DNA from: Dasypus novemcinctus
Taxonomy: Eukaryota; Chordata; Mammalia; Cingulata; Dasypodidae
Direction: 5' to 3'
Assembly (NCBI RefSeq): GCF_030445035.2
Contig: NC_080682.1
Coordinates: 32,594,770 to 32,658,769, forward strand
Length of the DNA stretch: 64,000 nt
The position numbers were made by a program, and so were the translations under genes. Under the pieces are notes generated by a model, which was not told where the DNA came from, made no database searches, and saw only the letters and a list, made by a program, of their open reading frames with translations. Below, in pieces: positions 1 to 11,310 of this stretch (the first letter of the stretch is position 1; the number at the start of each line of letters is the position of its first letter).

Positions 1-235
1 AGACACAAGACTTATCCCAGCCTATAGCTGATATTAGAAGGAGCTGGAACCACAGAGCCTTAAGAGGAAGAAGAAGGCTGAATGCCAGGTCCAACACATG
101 GCAATAAACTTTGGTGAGTTTAGTAACTTTTGCCTTATGGCCTGGAAATGGTAAGATTCTACCCCAAATAAATACCCTTTATAAATTCAACTGATTTCTG
201 CTATTTTTTGTCAGCACCCCTTGGCCTGACTAACA
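1..235 (+). repeat. Unclassified interspersed repeat, 3' part
   Basis: The stretch has a purine-rich start, two AATAAA signals (about 103-108 and 169-174) and a compact end near 235, so it looks like the 3' part of a transcribed repeat. I do not recognise the family with confidence, and the 5' part lies outside the window. Confidence 0.25.
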
Positions 236-795
236 GGAAGGCTTAATAAAATTTTTCTAAGTATTTGGCCATTATCATCATTTAAAACTTATAAGAGTAA
301 AATTGCTGGAATATGTTGAATTTTATGACATTCTGATCTTGTTGATAATTGAAATGAAAATTTTTAGTCCAGTTTGGTATATTAGCCAATATCCAAGTAT
401 CTGAAGACAGAAATCATCTCTGGAAAGTTTTATTAGAGGGGATTTACAATGTGCACTTAAATAGCCTAAGGAATCCTTGAAAGGAGTGGCATCACAGAGT
501 CTTTTTATCTATCAGAAACGATATGCCCACACACACCTTACAGTTCTGACCTGTTTAGGGAGCTACTGCTGATTGCATGAGCCTTATTGCCACTGTCTAA
601 ATGGGAAAACTACTTCCACTATCCCTCACTTCTGAACCACTCTGGTTCTATTGAACCATCATCACTGTCCAGCCTCATATAACAAATTTCCAACACAGAC
701 TTCCACAGATGCACTTGGTTGGCAGAAAACAAGTAATATGTCTGCATCCAAGTGGCAAATGACACCGGAAAAATAGTTCATGGGGTTGCCTGTTG
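236..795. other. AT-rich sequence, nothing recognised
   Basis: No open frame of interest, no clear repeat family and no RNA gene signal is visible here. Confidence 0.4.
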
Positions 796-905
796 GGAAA
801 AAGAATTCATACATGGGAAACTAGCCAAATGTGGCAAGTGTTTTAAAAACATCTTTGGTGCAAAAACACACCACTGAATTGTATTACAGTTGAGATTTCA
901 TACAC
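796..905 (+). pseudogene. Possible relic of a C2H2 zinc-finger repeat
   Basis: In one + strand frame the sequence reads a linker-like IHGKLAKCGKCFK followed by residues ending in THH and a stop. This resembles one finger unit of a KRAB-type zinc-finger protein (linker, C-x2-C, F, then H). At the nucleotide level the run around 829-845 resembles the usual linker-plus-CGKCF segment. Only one damaged finger is visible and no neighbouring fingers are intact, so it could be chance. If real, it is a short relic of a processed or tandem zinc-finger gene. Confidence 0.28.
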
Positions 906-1329
906 TGAATTATTATTTGTCTACACATATTTATACCTCCAAAATTTCAGTGTCCCTCTATTTTTTTTTGGTCTATACATAGGAAAAAGAGCAGAAAGAA
1001 GAAAATTGGACAGCAGGAAAATGATCTGACAATAACAAAGAGGGTAACATAATCATATTCATTTAAATTGGACCTGGTGTGCAAGGCATGGTGTTTAGTG
1101 CTAAAGTAGAAAGAAAAATGAAAAGGATAGTTTAAATTTTCTGGCTGTAATGGAGAATATCCAGGACATCATATGATTTGGTAGCAATCATCAAAGTCAA
1201 ATCTACCTTATTTTTTACATATTTCTTTAGATGGAAGATATCCTCAATAGATAAAAAAAATGTTTGCTTAACTCTATTGATTATGACTTTTGGGGAGTAT
1301 AAAATAAAATCCAAATTCCTTACCAGTGG
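906..1329. other. AT-rich sequence, nothing recognised
   Basis: Contains only a short T-run (961-970) and small chance frames. Confidence 0.4.
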
Positions 1330-1600
1330 TCTTTATCACTGTAGGATTTAGTTCCTATTCATTTATTCAACCTCAGTTTTTTTGTTTTGTTTTTTTTTCT
1401 GTTCTGTCTCTTTCCTATTAACCTTCTGCTACACTGATCTTTCAGTGTCTGAAATTGTAAAGCCGATTTCAAAGCTGGGTCCTTCCACATGTAACAGCAC
1501 ATCCCATGGTAGCAATTTCTCATCATTTGACTTTCAGCTCAAAAGTCACTTTTAGAAAAAGTCTTTTTGGCTGCAAAGTCATGGACATCCTCAGTGGACC
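1330..1600 (-). repeat. L2-like LINE fragment, antisense
   Basis: The stretch with TCAGCTCAAAAGTCACTTTT followed by a GGCTGCAAAGTC-like run matches the typical antisense 3' end of L2 in its order of motifs. It is old and divergent, and the boundaries are approximate. Confidence 0.4.
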
Positions 1601-1724
1601 TCTTTCAGTCCTTTATGCCTCCTTTTCTCCTTTTGCTTATGTGTGTGTAGATGTTTGACATGTTTTTATTTTTTTCTGTATGCATGAAGGTATACAATGT
1701 TTCCAATTTTGCTTTTTTCAATTG

Positions 1725-2597
1725 TCCTTTTTTTAAAGATACATGGATCACACAAAATATTACATTAAAAAACATAAGAGATTCCCATATACCCCACTCC
1801 CCACAATCCCACTCCTCCCACATCAACAACCTCTTCCATCAGTGTGGCACATTGATTGCATTTGATTAATACATTTTGGAGTACCACTATACAGCATGGA
1901 TAATAGTTTAGATTGTATGTTACTCTCTCCCAGTCCATTCAGTGAGTTATGGCAGGATATATAATGTCCTGCATCTCTCCCTGCAATATCATTGAGGACA
2001 ACTCCAAGTCTTGAAAATGCCCCCATATCACACCTCTCCATCCTTCTCCCTGCCCTCAGCAATTCCCATAGTGAAAACCTCCACATCAATGATAAAATTT
2101 CTTCCATTGCTAGAGTCACAATAATTCTATAGTAGAATACCTATAAATCCACTCTAATCTGTATTTTATTTCTCCATCCTGAGGACCCTGGGATGGCAAT
2201 GCTCACTCCATCTCTGAATTAAGATGGGACTTAGATCCCACATGGCTGATGGATGAGATTTTCCTGATTGCTGTTGTAGACTCTCTTGGTTCCCTGGTGT
2301 GGTGCTTAACCAACCTGACCTCCCTGTTAGCTGACCTGGGTAAGTCCAATAAACCAGAGAGTAGGTGTTGTAACTCTGCTGAGAGAGACACCTAGGTCTT
2401 ATGGTCATGGCAGATGGCTCTGCAGTTCAGTGCCATGCCACTTGGCCTTACTTTGGAATTTTTGCTCCTGAGTGTTGTGAAGTTGGACTCAGATGTGACA
2501 TTTTTACACATGCCTCTTCTGTCAATTTTACTGAACTTGTGGTTGGCACTGGGGTTGATGTATGCTCAGGAGACTTGAATCTCTGGATTGTCTAATT
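1725..2597 (-). mobile_element. L1 3'UTR (module B) insertion with 5' inversion
   Basis: The T-rich left end (1728-1735) followed by the CCCCATATACCCCAC signature marks the 3' end of a minus-strand L1 of the long-3'UTR family. From 1725 to about 2391 the text reads as minus-strand module B. From about 2392 to 2597 the same module reads in + orientation: it matches + strand copies near 48331-48527. The two parts are nearly contiguous in the module, as expected for a twin-primed 5' inversion. No L1 coding sequence is included. Confidence 0.75.
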
Positions 2598-2599
2598 TT

Positions 2600-4033
2600 T
2601 ATTTTTTGCATGCACATGTTGGATTTGTTTCCATTATACAAGAAACCACAAGCAACATGGGAGAGATGTTAAATCTCAAATAGCCCTAGCTGTTTTCAAG
2701 GGCAAATGGTTGCTTGATGAATGATTTTACTTATTGGCAAGGTCCTCTCATCCTGGGATGTATAAAAATCAACATATGGTTGGCTTTAGCAGCAGATGTG
2801 TCACATGGTGGATCCAGAAACATCAGTGGGCCCCCTCTAGTTGCCACCTTCAGGACTAATGGTTCAGCCTCTCTGGTCCCTTTCCAGGTGCCTGAGCCCT
2901 TCCACTGAAATTTCCCATCTAGTTCATCACTTCTTAGGGTTTCCCAACTTAATGAGTCTGTGTCAGTGATGTACACCATCAGCGGTGAAGGTAATGAATA
3001 GTCCAAGAAGCAAGAGATGAACAATACCCAGAAATATCCCTCTGTCACCAATGAAGACAAGAAAGCCCCAGAAAAGAATGCTCCAGAAGAACCTCTATTA
3101 AGTGCTGAGGTCCAGGCAGAGCAGCTGGTCCAGGAATGTGGAAGAACTTGTGCTCAGTCTCAGGACCCAGAAGCCTAAAACAGAAAGGTCAGGCTACCAT
3201 GGCAATCCAAACTCTGCAAGAATAGAACCCTCTGGCCTGGAAGAGGCAGCTGATGTGCTCCATGTTTGGGGACAGCAATGCTTAGATGGAAGCACAATGG
3301 AGGGGGGCTCTGCTAGTTCTCAGGAACACAACTCAGCCCAGGTAAGGCTTGTAGGTGAGGCCACCAGAAAGAAGAGCTAAAGGGTCTGTAGGCCTTATCC
3401 ATGGGTACAACCAAGGCCACTTGACTCTCCTGATACAGAAAGAAGAGCTAAAGGGTCTGTAGGCCTTATCCATGGGTACAACCAAGGCCACTTGACTCTC
3501 CTGATAAAGAATTGTAGGTTCAATTGCTTTTAGCCTCCTCTTCCTTTTCTTGGAACAAAGCTGTTTCCCAGGGTGGTGTGAGAGTTTGTTTTAAGTGCAG
3601 AGCCTTTCCAGGAATGCTTTTTGGGTTGATGTACGGTTGGTTCATCCTTAGCTGCTCAGTAAATCTAATGTCATGGTTCACTTGGCAGAAGTGAAACCAC
3701 CATATTGGGGTCCTGAAAAGCAAGTACAAATTCCACTTGTAGATTTTTTGATGAAATATTCCTCCTGCCAGAAGAGAGAATTATATTTAGAAAATCTCCT
3801 ACCTTTAAATGGAGTGTTCAGTGTGTTGTAAAAGGAATGTTCTTTTCAGTTTTTATGATTAGATTAAGTAGGTGTTGATAACAAGCCTTATTGAGGAAAC
3901 TGCATAATTTTTCCTTGGTGCTTATATTTGAAAGATCTATATGAAACAATTGAATGCTTTATATCATTATGTTGCATTGCCCCAATAAATCTCTATTTTT
4001 GACTGAAAAATAATTACAATAAAAAATAAAATC
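2600..4033 (+). pseudogene. Possible retrocopy of an unidentified transcript
   Basis: The segment has a cDNA-like layout. A relatively GC-rich exon-like part (about 2780-3400) is followed by a less GC-rich 3'UTR-like part with a polyadenylation signal AATAAA at 3984-3989. The tract at about 4004-4033 is A-rich and could be a decayed poly(A) tail. One + strand frame near 3016-3175 reads as a hydrophilic, E/K/Q-rich peptide, but it is short and broken. I do not recognise the parent gene and see no clear target duplication. It could instead be the last exon of a host gene or an unknown repeat. Confidence 0.28.
3365..3506 (+). repeat. 71-bp direct tandem duplication
   Basis: Two adjacent copies of a 71-bp unit, 3365-3435 and 3436-3506, are identical apart from the last base or two at the end of the second copy. 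Each begins with CAGAAAGAAGAGCTAAAGGG and ends in CTCTCCTGATA. The near-identity implies a recent local duplication or an assembly artefact. Confidence 0.9.
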
Positions 4034-4084
4034 ACGAGCAACACATGTCCTTCATTAACACAAAATGAAGTACATGGAGCTGCA

Positions 4085-4250
4085 GACCCTAACCTGAGCA
4101 GTTGTTCTCTCTCGGGGAACAACAATGATGGGATCTCTTCCAGTGATCTTTTTTAATCTTTTGTGCTGTGTTAGAAATAAAATCATCACTTGCTAAAAAT
4201 CTTTGTGTGCCTGAGCCTGTGATCCCATAATACACTATGTAGCAAATTCT
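4085..4250 (+). repeat. Possible LTR-like fossil fragment
   Basis: The layout (GGGATCTCTTCC, then TTTTGTGCTGT, an AATAAAAT-like signal and CACTTGCTAAAAAT) matches part of the better preserved stretch at 44985-45080. Both look like the distal part of an old LTR. The family is uncertain, and the fragment is old and incomplete. Confidence 0.3.
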
Positions 4251-4254
4251 CCAC

Positions 4255-4440
4255 AATTGGGTCCTTCCATGTACAACAGTACTTCTCATCTTTTTTATCT
4301 TGTCATAAATATCACCTTTAGAAAAGGCTTTTCATGAACATTTCATCTGCAGAACTTTTCCTCTCATTTTTCTGTTAAATTTCCGGTTTGTTGTCCTAAT
4401 TGCACTTATCAGTCTATTATAACTTTATTCATCACTTTCT
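4255..4440 (-). repeat. L2-like LINE fragment, antisense
   Basis: The order of motifs (TATCACCTTTAGAAAAGGC, then a TGTCCTAATTGCACTTATCA run and TTATTCATC) follows the antisense L2 3' end. It is divergent, consistent with a pan-mammalian age. Confidence 0.5.
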
Positions 4441-4770
4441 CTTTTTTATTACCTGTCTCTGTTACAAGATTATAAGATCAATTCCTGAAGTTACTTTTTC
4501 ATGTGTGTTTTTTTCTATTTTATTTTTTATTTCATTTCTAGTTTATAAGTTTATAGCTTATTACCTCATACAATATTGTTCACTAAATTTTCTAAAATGA
4601 ATAATTTAAAAATAATTAATAATTACATATAAATTAAAGAGAAAATTTCTAACATATAAAACCGGTCTTCAAGGAAGAATAAATTGAGAAATAAATAAAA
4701 GGAAAGAAAAAGTTGCAATGGAAGGAATAGGTAACAAATTATCAACTTCATTGGTACAAAGTGACTTGGT
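4441..4770. other. AT-rich sequence, nothing recognised
   Basis: Very AT-rich, with no convincing open frame or repeat. Confidence 0.4.
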
Positions 4771-5200
4771 TTATATTTAATTTTATCTTGTTTTTCCCTT
4801 CCCCTTTCCCACCCTCCTCTTTTTGCTGTGTGTGTCCATTCACTGTGTAATCTTCTGTATTTATTCTCATTTTGTCCTCTCATTGGCTCTAAGATTCACT
4901 GGGATTTGATCCTGAGAACCTCTGATGTGGACAGATGTCAATTGTGCCACCTCAGTTCCTGGTTCCTGCACTTCACCTTGACTCTTCTTCATGTCCCTTT
5001 TGCTGTGTCATCATTTTGCTGTGTGACTCACTTGCACAGGCACTGGCCCACCACGTGAACACTCAGCTTGCTGCACAGGCACTCAGTTTGCCACGTGGGC
5101 TCTCAGCTTGCTGCACAGCACTCGTCTCACCACACGGCATCAAACCCAGGTCCTCCCATATGGTAGACACAGGCCTATCACTTAAGTCACATTTGCTTTC
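4771..5200 (-). repeat. tRNA-derived xenarthran SINE, antisense
   Basis: Read on the minus strand from about 5200, the head has an A-box-like TGACTTAAGTGATAGGC and a B-box-like GGGTTTGATGCC with spacing typical of a tRNA. It is followed by a GC-rich body with repeated CACGTG/GCACAGGC-type units. The same head type with a TACCATATGGGAGG core occurs in the DAS copies at 5490 and 57812. It is more diverged than those copies, so probably an older relative. It is not a functional tRNA gene. Confidence 0.65.
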
Positions 5201-5480
5201 CTATATTTAATTTTAGAATGGCAATAATCCTATAAGGGTCTTCGGACACTTTTTTTTTCCTCCACATTGCATCTTTCTGACTCTTATTATGTGATTGTTC
5301 TAGGTGCATCTTTACATAAAGATGCTCTTTGTCAATTTGTGAGAAACTCCACTAAATTTAATAAAATCAGAAGCTATCTCGAATATGCTCCAATTGCAAA
5401 ACTCAGGATAAATGTTGGTATGTGAAGGGATCAAATATCCCAGGATCTTTTGTCCTACCAGGGAGAATATGCTTTCAAGT
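5201..5480. other. Short intergenic stretch, nothing recognised
   Basis: No clear repeat or gene signal is visible. A 9-base target site for the following SINE lies at its right end. Confidence 0.35.
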
Positions 5481-5489
5481 ACTGATATA

Positions 5490-5865
5490 GGGAAATGGAC
5501 TTTGGCCCAGTGGTTAGGGCGTCCGCCTACCATATGGGAGGTCCAAGGTTCAAACCCCGGGCCTCCTTGACCCGTGTGGAGCTGGCCATGCACAGTGCTG
5601 ATGCGTGCAAGGAGTGCCGTGCCATGCAAGGGTGTCCCCCGCGTGGGGGAGCCCCACGCACAAGGAGTGCGCCCGTGAGGAAAGCCGCCCAGCGTGAAAA
5701 GAAAGAGCAGCCTGCCCAGGAATGGCGCCGCCCACACTTCCCATGCCGCTGACGACAACAGAAGCAGACAAAGAAACAAGACGCAGCAAATAGACACCAA
5801 GAACAGACAACCAGGGGAGGGGGGGAAATTAAATAAATAAATAAATCTTAAAAAAAAAAAAAAGG
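5490..5865 (+). repeat. DAS-type armadillo SINE, complete, with target duplication
   Basis: The head has an A box (TGGCCCAGTGGTTAGGG) and a B box (GGTTCAAACCCC), followed by the GC-rich DAS body, an ATAAATAAATAAATC stretch and a poly(A) tail (5850-5863). It is flanked by ACTGATATA at 5481-5489 and 5866-5874, a 9-bp target duplication. The family is tRNA-derived and moved by L1 machinery. It is complete and fairly young. Long frames on either strand here are only side effects of its GC-rich body. Confidence 0.92.
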
Positions 5866-5874
5866 ACTGATATA

Positions 5875-6790
5875 ACTGTTTTAGGAGATGCTTCACTAGG
5901 CTTAAAGCATGAATAAAGAAGGCATAAGAATATCCTCTCAAAATCTCATGTATAACTATATATATATAGTTTGGCTATATAAGTACAGTAGACTGATATA
6001 GGCAAAAATTAAAAAGTAATTTGTCTTTTCTGAAGTTACTTGAAAAGAGTTTGTAGGAAAAATTTTCCAGGATAATTGTCAGCTGCTATCTTCTTATGTA
6101 GATAAGATATATGCATCTTTTTTATTCTAACTGTGGAAAACTTTTCTTTGGAGCATAGAATTCCTTTAAAATAAATCTATCTACACTGCAAATAATAACA
6201 ATTGTCTGACATTAAGAGGCAGTGAAGAAGATGGACAGGCATATCAGATAATAAATAAGCATATAATTACCATGAGGGTGGTTCTTGGACACAGGATTTA
6301 CCCTGAATCTCTGCACCCTTTCCTTTCCTTCAAAATGTTTATCATAATTATAAATAATTAACTATATGATGGGCCTTTAATAAAATTTTCCATGCTAGAA
6401 TGTGTGTTCTATAATGTCTTGTGTATTACTACAACTAGGAAGGTGTATTTCATATATAGAGGGGACAAAAAATAATAAGTGATGTCATAATGAATGATAG
6501 TTCTACTGTTAAACTGATTTTAATTAGCTTTGCATTATCTTTATTGTTTATCTCTCAGCCCTGGTTTAATTTTTAGATAGGTTTTGTCATTTATTCCTTT
6601 GATTATAGTAGTTGAAATATTTAAAAATAATTAATGATCTAAAGGATATTCTGAATGATCAATGTTAGGAGACTTAAATATAATTTATAGAAATTATACA
6701 CTAGAAGAGTAAACTTCTAGTTTTAAATATAAAACAATCACACACATAGTAATACGTAAATCATGCAATGTATTTTGTGTAAGCATTCTT
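5875..6790. other. AT-rich sequence, nothing recognised
   Basis: No open frame of note, RNA gene or repeat that I can name. Confidence 0.4.
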
Positions 6791-6799
6791 TAGGACACG

Positions 6800-8035
6800 T
6801 TGCACGCTAGAACTCTCATGAAGGTATTCAATGAATTCTTCAGGAGAAGCTGTCTGGCCAAAATAGAGATTGAAATTCTTTCTTCAGATTGCTGAAATTA
6901 TCACTTCTCCTTTTAAGACCTTCAACTCATGGGATTTGAAGACTTTCATAAACTTCTCAGTTGATTGTAGATGTAATTAGCCATAGATGTGATCGACTTA
7001 CTAATGGTTTAAGTCCATGAAATGTACTCATAGTAACAATTAGGCTAAAGCTTCTTTGACCAAACAACTGGCACCATTACCTGGCCAAGTTGACACATAT
7101 GCCTAACATCACAGTTCACCCCTTGTGAACTTGGCAGCCATACACATCATTTTAAACCACACATAATCTCTAAATAAAAACAAATAACATTTTTCACCTA
7201 ATAATACACAAATGGCCTTTGTACAAAGAAAAATGCACTAAGTCTTTCCAGAATAGGGTGCAACTCCTTGGATGATATGCCCTCTTAAACTTGATATCCT
7301 ATAACTTAATTATTACAAAATAAAACTAATATAAGTTATGTCATAAGATAGGCAGGATGGAGAGGGAAGAAAACCAAGGTATTTTCTTACGTACATCTAC
7401 AAATATTCTCATGCTAAAATAAGGAATAAATATCTATAACCATTACAGTCTTTGTTTTTGTAATTAGTCTTATGCTCATAGCTTATATTTATCACTACCT
7501 TCTTCCATTATCCACTCCATGTTCCCTTTTTCCTCAATAAGTACATCAGTTGGCTAGAGTTCTTTTCTTGGAGAGGTGACCCAAAACTTCATTCCTGAAG
7601 TTTCTGGGACATTATTAGTCCTGACTAGATTGCATTGTTGCAGTTTTCCATGGAGCTTCAAGGCCTGGTAATACAAAGACATGTTCCTAGGGGATCTCCT
7701 GTATCCAGGCAAATTCTTCTTTACTGCCATCTTATAGTTGTAATTCTATTTCCCCTTCTTTGTCAGAATCAAACACAATACCCACTATAATAATTCCCTT
7801 CTTTGCTTATTGATTTGGAGGCATGATTAAACCACAGTGGCCAGGTGACAGTCTTAGCTTCCAGTTCAATGGAATCATTGTTTTGTCTCCTTATGGAAGA
7901 ACAGCTCCTTTTGGAACTAAGACCTATAGACCAGCAGAGCTTAAGGTTGAAGGGACAGGAAGCAAAATCATTCCTAGTGGTTCACTAGGGGTAATAGTGA
8001 GTGGTGACTCTCTCCTCCCCACCCCCTGATTCCTG
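6800..8035 (-). repeat. Probable LTR-retrotransposon fossil (ERVL/MaLR-like)
   Basis: The stretch has the composition and word order of an old mammalian LTR element read in antisense: an LTR-like part with the CCAAGTTGACACATA motif near 7084-7098, then internal-like sequence to about 8035. The assignment to the ERVL/MaLR group is from memory of such sequences and is uncertain. It is broken, with no long frame, and old enough to precede the lineage-specific L1s. It marks the left edge of the OR block: sequence shared with OR copy 2 starts just after it. Confidence 0.35.
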
Positions 8036-8822
8036 AACCTGTGAATTCTGGCTCAAATGTATCCAATAAAATATATTTTGGAGATAAATTTTTGCATGGA
8101 TGCTTTTGATGGAAAAATATTTCCACATATCTATTCCATGTAGGAATATCATGTTCAAGTTTACTTTATGTCTATAGCTGGAAGAATGTAGTATCCATCC
8201 GTGGCTTCAGGTAGGGAAAATAATTTATTCTTATCATAGTGCAAAGTAAAATGCAAATGTCTTCCATGGATTGTGCAACACATCAGTATCAATTTTGGTA
8301 TGACACTGGCTTAAAAATCTTATTCTGATTCCTAAAAATAAATTTAGTTCTGTTTGACACTGGTCACACAGAATAATAAGGCTATACTGAGTTCATCAGC
8401 TAGAACTAAAGGAAATCATTTACAACAAAATTCTTAGTAATAAACCTTTTAAAATATATTTTAAGTAGTTGGGCTTTTGATGACATAAACAATATTCAAA
8501 AATTTTCATATAACTTGTCGATAGAATATGTGATAAAAAAAGATTTTTCAACAAAGAAAAATGAATGTCAGTTAACAATGCCTCACTGATCAATAATTTG
8601 TACATGCACAGAATTTTTTGACAGCAAGGGATATGAGTCACTTTTTAGTAAAAGACTGATATTTTTTGAAAGAGGAAACATTCAAAATTCCATATGACAA
8701 GAGAAAATATATATACTTATAGCAACATATTCTGACTGCATAACCATTATTTTGTATTACTCACACTTGATCTTAAAATGAATTGTTTTTAACTTTTCTT
8801 TTTATGTGGTTGTTACCCAATA

Positions 8823-9734
8823 TCATTTATGGTTCCAGAGCTTCTTCATCGCATTTTTCACCTCTGCCTTTCTGAGGGTGTAGATTAAAGTGTTTTGCAT
8901 GGGTGTTACCAGAACATAAAATACAGCCAATGCTTTGTAAATGGGGAAAGCATTCATGAGCAGAATGTATACAAATATGCAAGGCACAAAGAATAAGACA
9001 ACCACAATAATATGTGAGGCACAGGTGGAGAGAGTCTTCTGCCATCCTTTAGAGATATGAGTTCTGAGGGAGCAAAGGATGAGGACACAGGAAGTAATAA
9101 GAACAAAAAAAAACTGAGTAAACACATGAAGCCACTGTTGTTGACAACAAAGGGTCCAATGAGGTGAGGGTCATTACAGGAGAGCATCAGCAGAGGGTAA
9201 GTATCACAGAAGAAATGGTCAATGACATTAGGGCCACAGAAGGGCAATCACACAATGAAAAGGACTTGAATCAGGGCATGAAGAAATACCCCAGCCCAGG
9301 ACATGATCACCAGAATGCCACACAACCTCCAGTTCATTATGATCATGTAGTGCAAAGGCCTGCAGATGGCCATGTAGTAGTCATAGGCTACCACTGAGAG
9401 TAGAATGATCTCAGCTCCACCAATGACATGCTCCTCAAAGAGCTGAGTCATACACCCAACAAAGGAGATAGTTTTCTTCTCAGAGAATAAGTCAAATATC
9501 ATTTTGGGGGCTGTAGTAGAAGAGAAGGCACCATCTTGAAACGACAAAGAGGACCAAAAGAAATACATAGGAGAGCCAAGAGGGGAGCTGCTGGCAATTG
9601 TTACTATGATGAGAAGGTTTCCTGCCATGGTGAGAGAGTAGATGATTATAAACACAACAAACGAGTTTCTGCACACCTGGATTTTGTGTCAAGCTTAGAA
9701 GGATGAATTCTGTTATATTGTTCACTAGTTCCAT
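8823..9734 (-). pseudogene. Olfactory receptor pseudogene, OR4C-like
   Basis: This is a class II olfactory receptor of the seven-helix GPCR family, closely related to the intact gene at 35659-36597. Recognisable blocks in order are an N-terminus with NNITEF, TM1 GNLLIIVTI, TM2 LGSPMYFF, TM3 end VAYDYYMAICRPLHYM, EL2 [16 protein letters not shown]6 [10 protein letters not shown] and TM7 TLIYTLRKAEVKNAM. It is broken three times: a 2-base loss near 9660 after codon 24, a TGA in place of the Trp codon at 9248-9250, and a frameshift in a nine-A run at 9105-9113. The DRY arginine codon (9377-9379) reads Tyr, and the TM7 NP motif is altered (MQNTLIY). No function is expected. Confidence 0.92.
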
Positions 9735-10534
9735 GATCCAATTTTTCATTTAAATAACTGATCTATCTGCAAATAGCACAGGAAATGCCATAGTGGTAGA
9801 TCAATTTTGTTCAAGAAAATAATATATCTCTCAGGTAATTTGTTCCTTTTAACGTTGATGTTAACCCAAGCATACAAAGTCTATACTTAAGTACCACTGT
9901 ATTTTTAATCAAAACATTGTTGATTGCAAAATCCTCTTCTATATACACATACACAGACAAGCACCATGAGAAAAACAGCATCTGTTACTTGTGGCTGGTT
10001 ATGCTCATGTTTTTCTTCAGACTGAGGAATCCCCAGAGTCTGTCCTAACCAACATTTTTAAGTGTGATTTCAGGAGATATTTAAATTGATATTACTTAAG
10101 GGTATTCTGTACTTTCAGTTCCCAGAGGATTAGAATTAGCAGCTGCAGTTAAGAAGGCAGCCAAAAAAGTTCATCCTGTTCTCTCTTATGGCTGTAGCAT
10201 CTATGACCATGGTTGGAGTTGGGGGGCAGGGATAGGGCAGGAATGAGAACCAGTTAGGCTAGGTTAGCAGGCTCTTTGTGAAAATAGTTTGGAAGTGATC
10301 CTCCAGTCTGGGATATAAGGCACATAATGTTCTACTGTTGAGCATATGGGTGCATGAACTAATTAGAGACTATATACAACACTATTGATACATATCTCAA
10401 AGAATTAAAAATAGACTAAGCATGTGAAAAAATCCAGATCAATACAAAACTTCTATTTTTCTGTTGAAACCCTGAGGAGAGATACAAGCAGGACAGAAAC
10501 ACTATTGTCTAATATTAAAAATTGGAATTATTCA
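9735..10534. other. OR copy 1 upstream flank with deletion point
   Basis: Upstream side of the OR pseudogene. It aligns to 36598-36840 and then jumps to about 40190, so roughly 3.3 kb of the copy 2 upstream region is missing at about 9965-9985. No promoter element could be identified. Confidence 0.6.
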
Positions 10535-10765
10535 CAGGAGTAAGAGCTTTGGAATACAGCAAGTCTAACCTTCTAAGGCTATCTCTTCTACTTATTAATT
10601 ATGCAAAGTTTGGCAAGATAATCCAAGTCTTTTGCCTCAGTTTCCATATCTGTACAAAGTGGATGACATGGTACTAATCTCATAGGACTGTTCTGGGTTT
10701 ATGTGAAACAATGTATGATATGTGTTTAGAATGCTGCTTGAGATAGAGCAAAGGATCATTGTTTG
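10535..10765 (+). repeat. MIR SINE
   Basis: The core motif order is that of MIR: AGAGCTTTGGAATACAG, then GCCTCAGTTTCCATATCTGT, TCATAGGACTGTT and TTAGAATGCTGCTTGAGATA. The same MIR sits at the matching place in OR copy 2 (40725-40950), so it predates the OR duplication. Confidence 0.75.
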
Positions 10766-11134
10766 CCTCTATCACTTTCTGTACAGAAAATGAGAGCTCA
10801 TGAATTTACTAACCAGGTTTATTATTGTTTCATTCATTCAGCAATTGTTTCATTTCATTCATGTAACTTGCTTTATTTTTCTCTGCATTTGAGAAGATTC
10901 TGGAAGAATGCTGAAATTAGAAAAGAAAGACTAGTTTTGTGACCCTCAATACTTATTCAAGATTGATAATAATTAAACGTTTTCAATAAGGTGTTAGATC
11001 TCTTTACTAAAATAACTGACAGTGATGTTGAGATTTCCTAAAAAGGTTGAAGGAGTTAACGCAATTATAAATACCATGTGAATTAACAAGTATCAAACAT
11101 TTTCTAAGCATAGATCACTCATTATGTGAGAATT

Positions 11135-11310
11135 ATATAGTGCGGGAGATACTAATGTCTCCATTTTCTATATAATGAAATTAATGCTAACTTTGAACAT
11201 GACTTGGATAGGATCTCAATGCTAAAAATAAGTAAATCTTAGTTTTACATCCAGGTTGATATGATTCCAAGTTTGTATTCTAGTCAATGTGTTATGTTAC
11301 CTCTTCAGAG
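11135..11310 (-). repeat. MIR SINE, antisense
   Basis: The word order of antisense MIR is visible (TCTCCATTTTCTATATAATG, then a TTACATCCAGGTTGAT-like block). It is shared with 41335-41500 in OR copy 2. Confidence 0.55.

Noticed and set aside
5490-5580. tRNA genes at the SINE heads (also 57812 and 5200)
   Set aside because: The A and B boxes are present, but they continue into SINE bodies with A-tails and target duplications, and no complete cloverleaf with a 3' end is seen.
5312-5941. Long minus-strand frame of 209 codons
   Set aside because: It is the reverse strand of a DAS SINE plus flanks. The same kind of frame appears opposite the SINE at 57754-58212.
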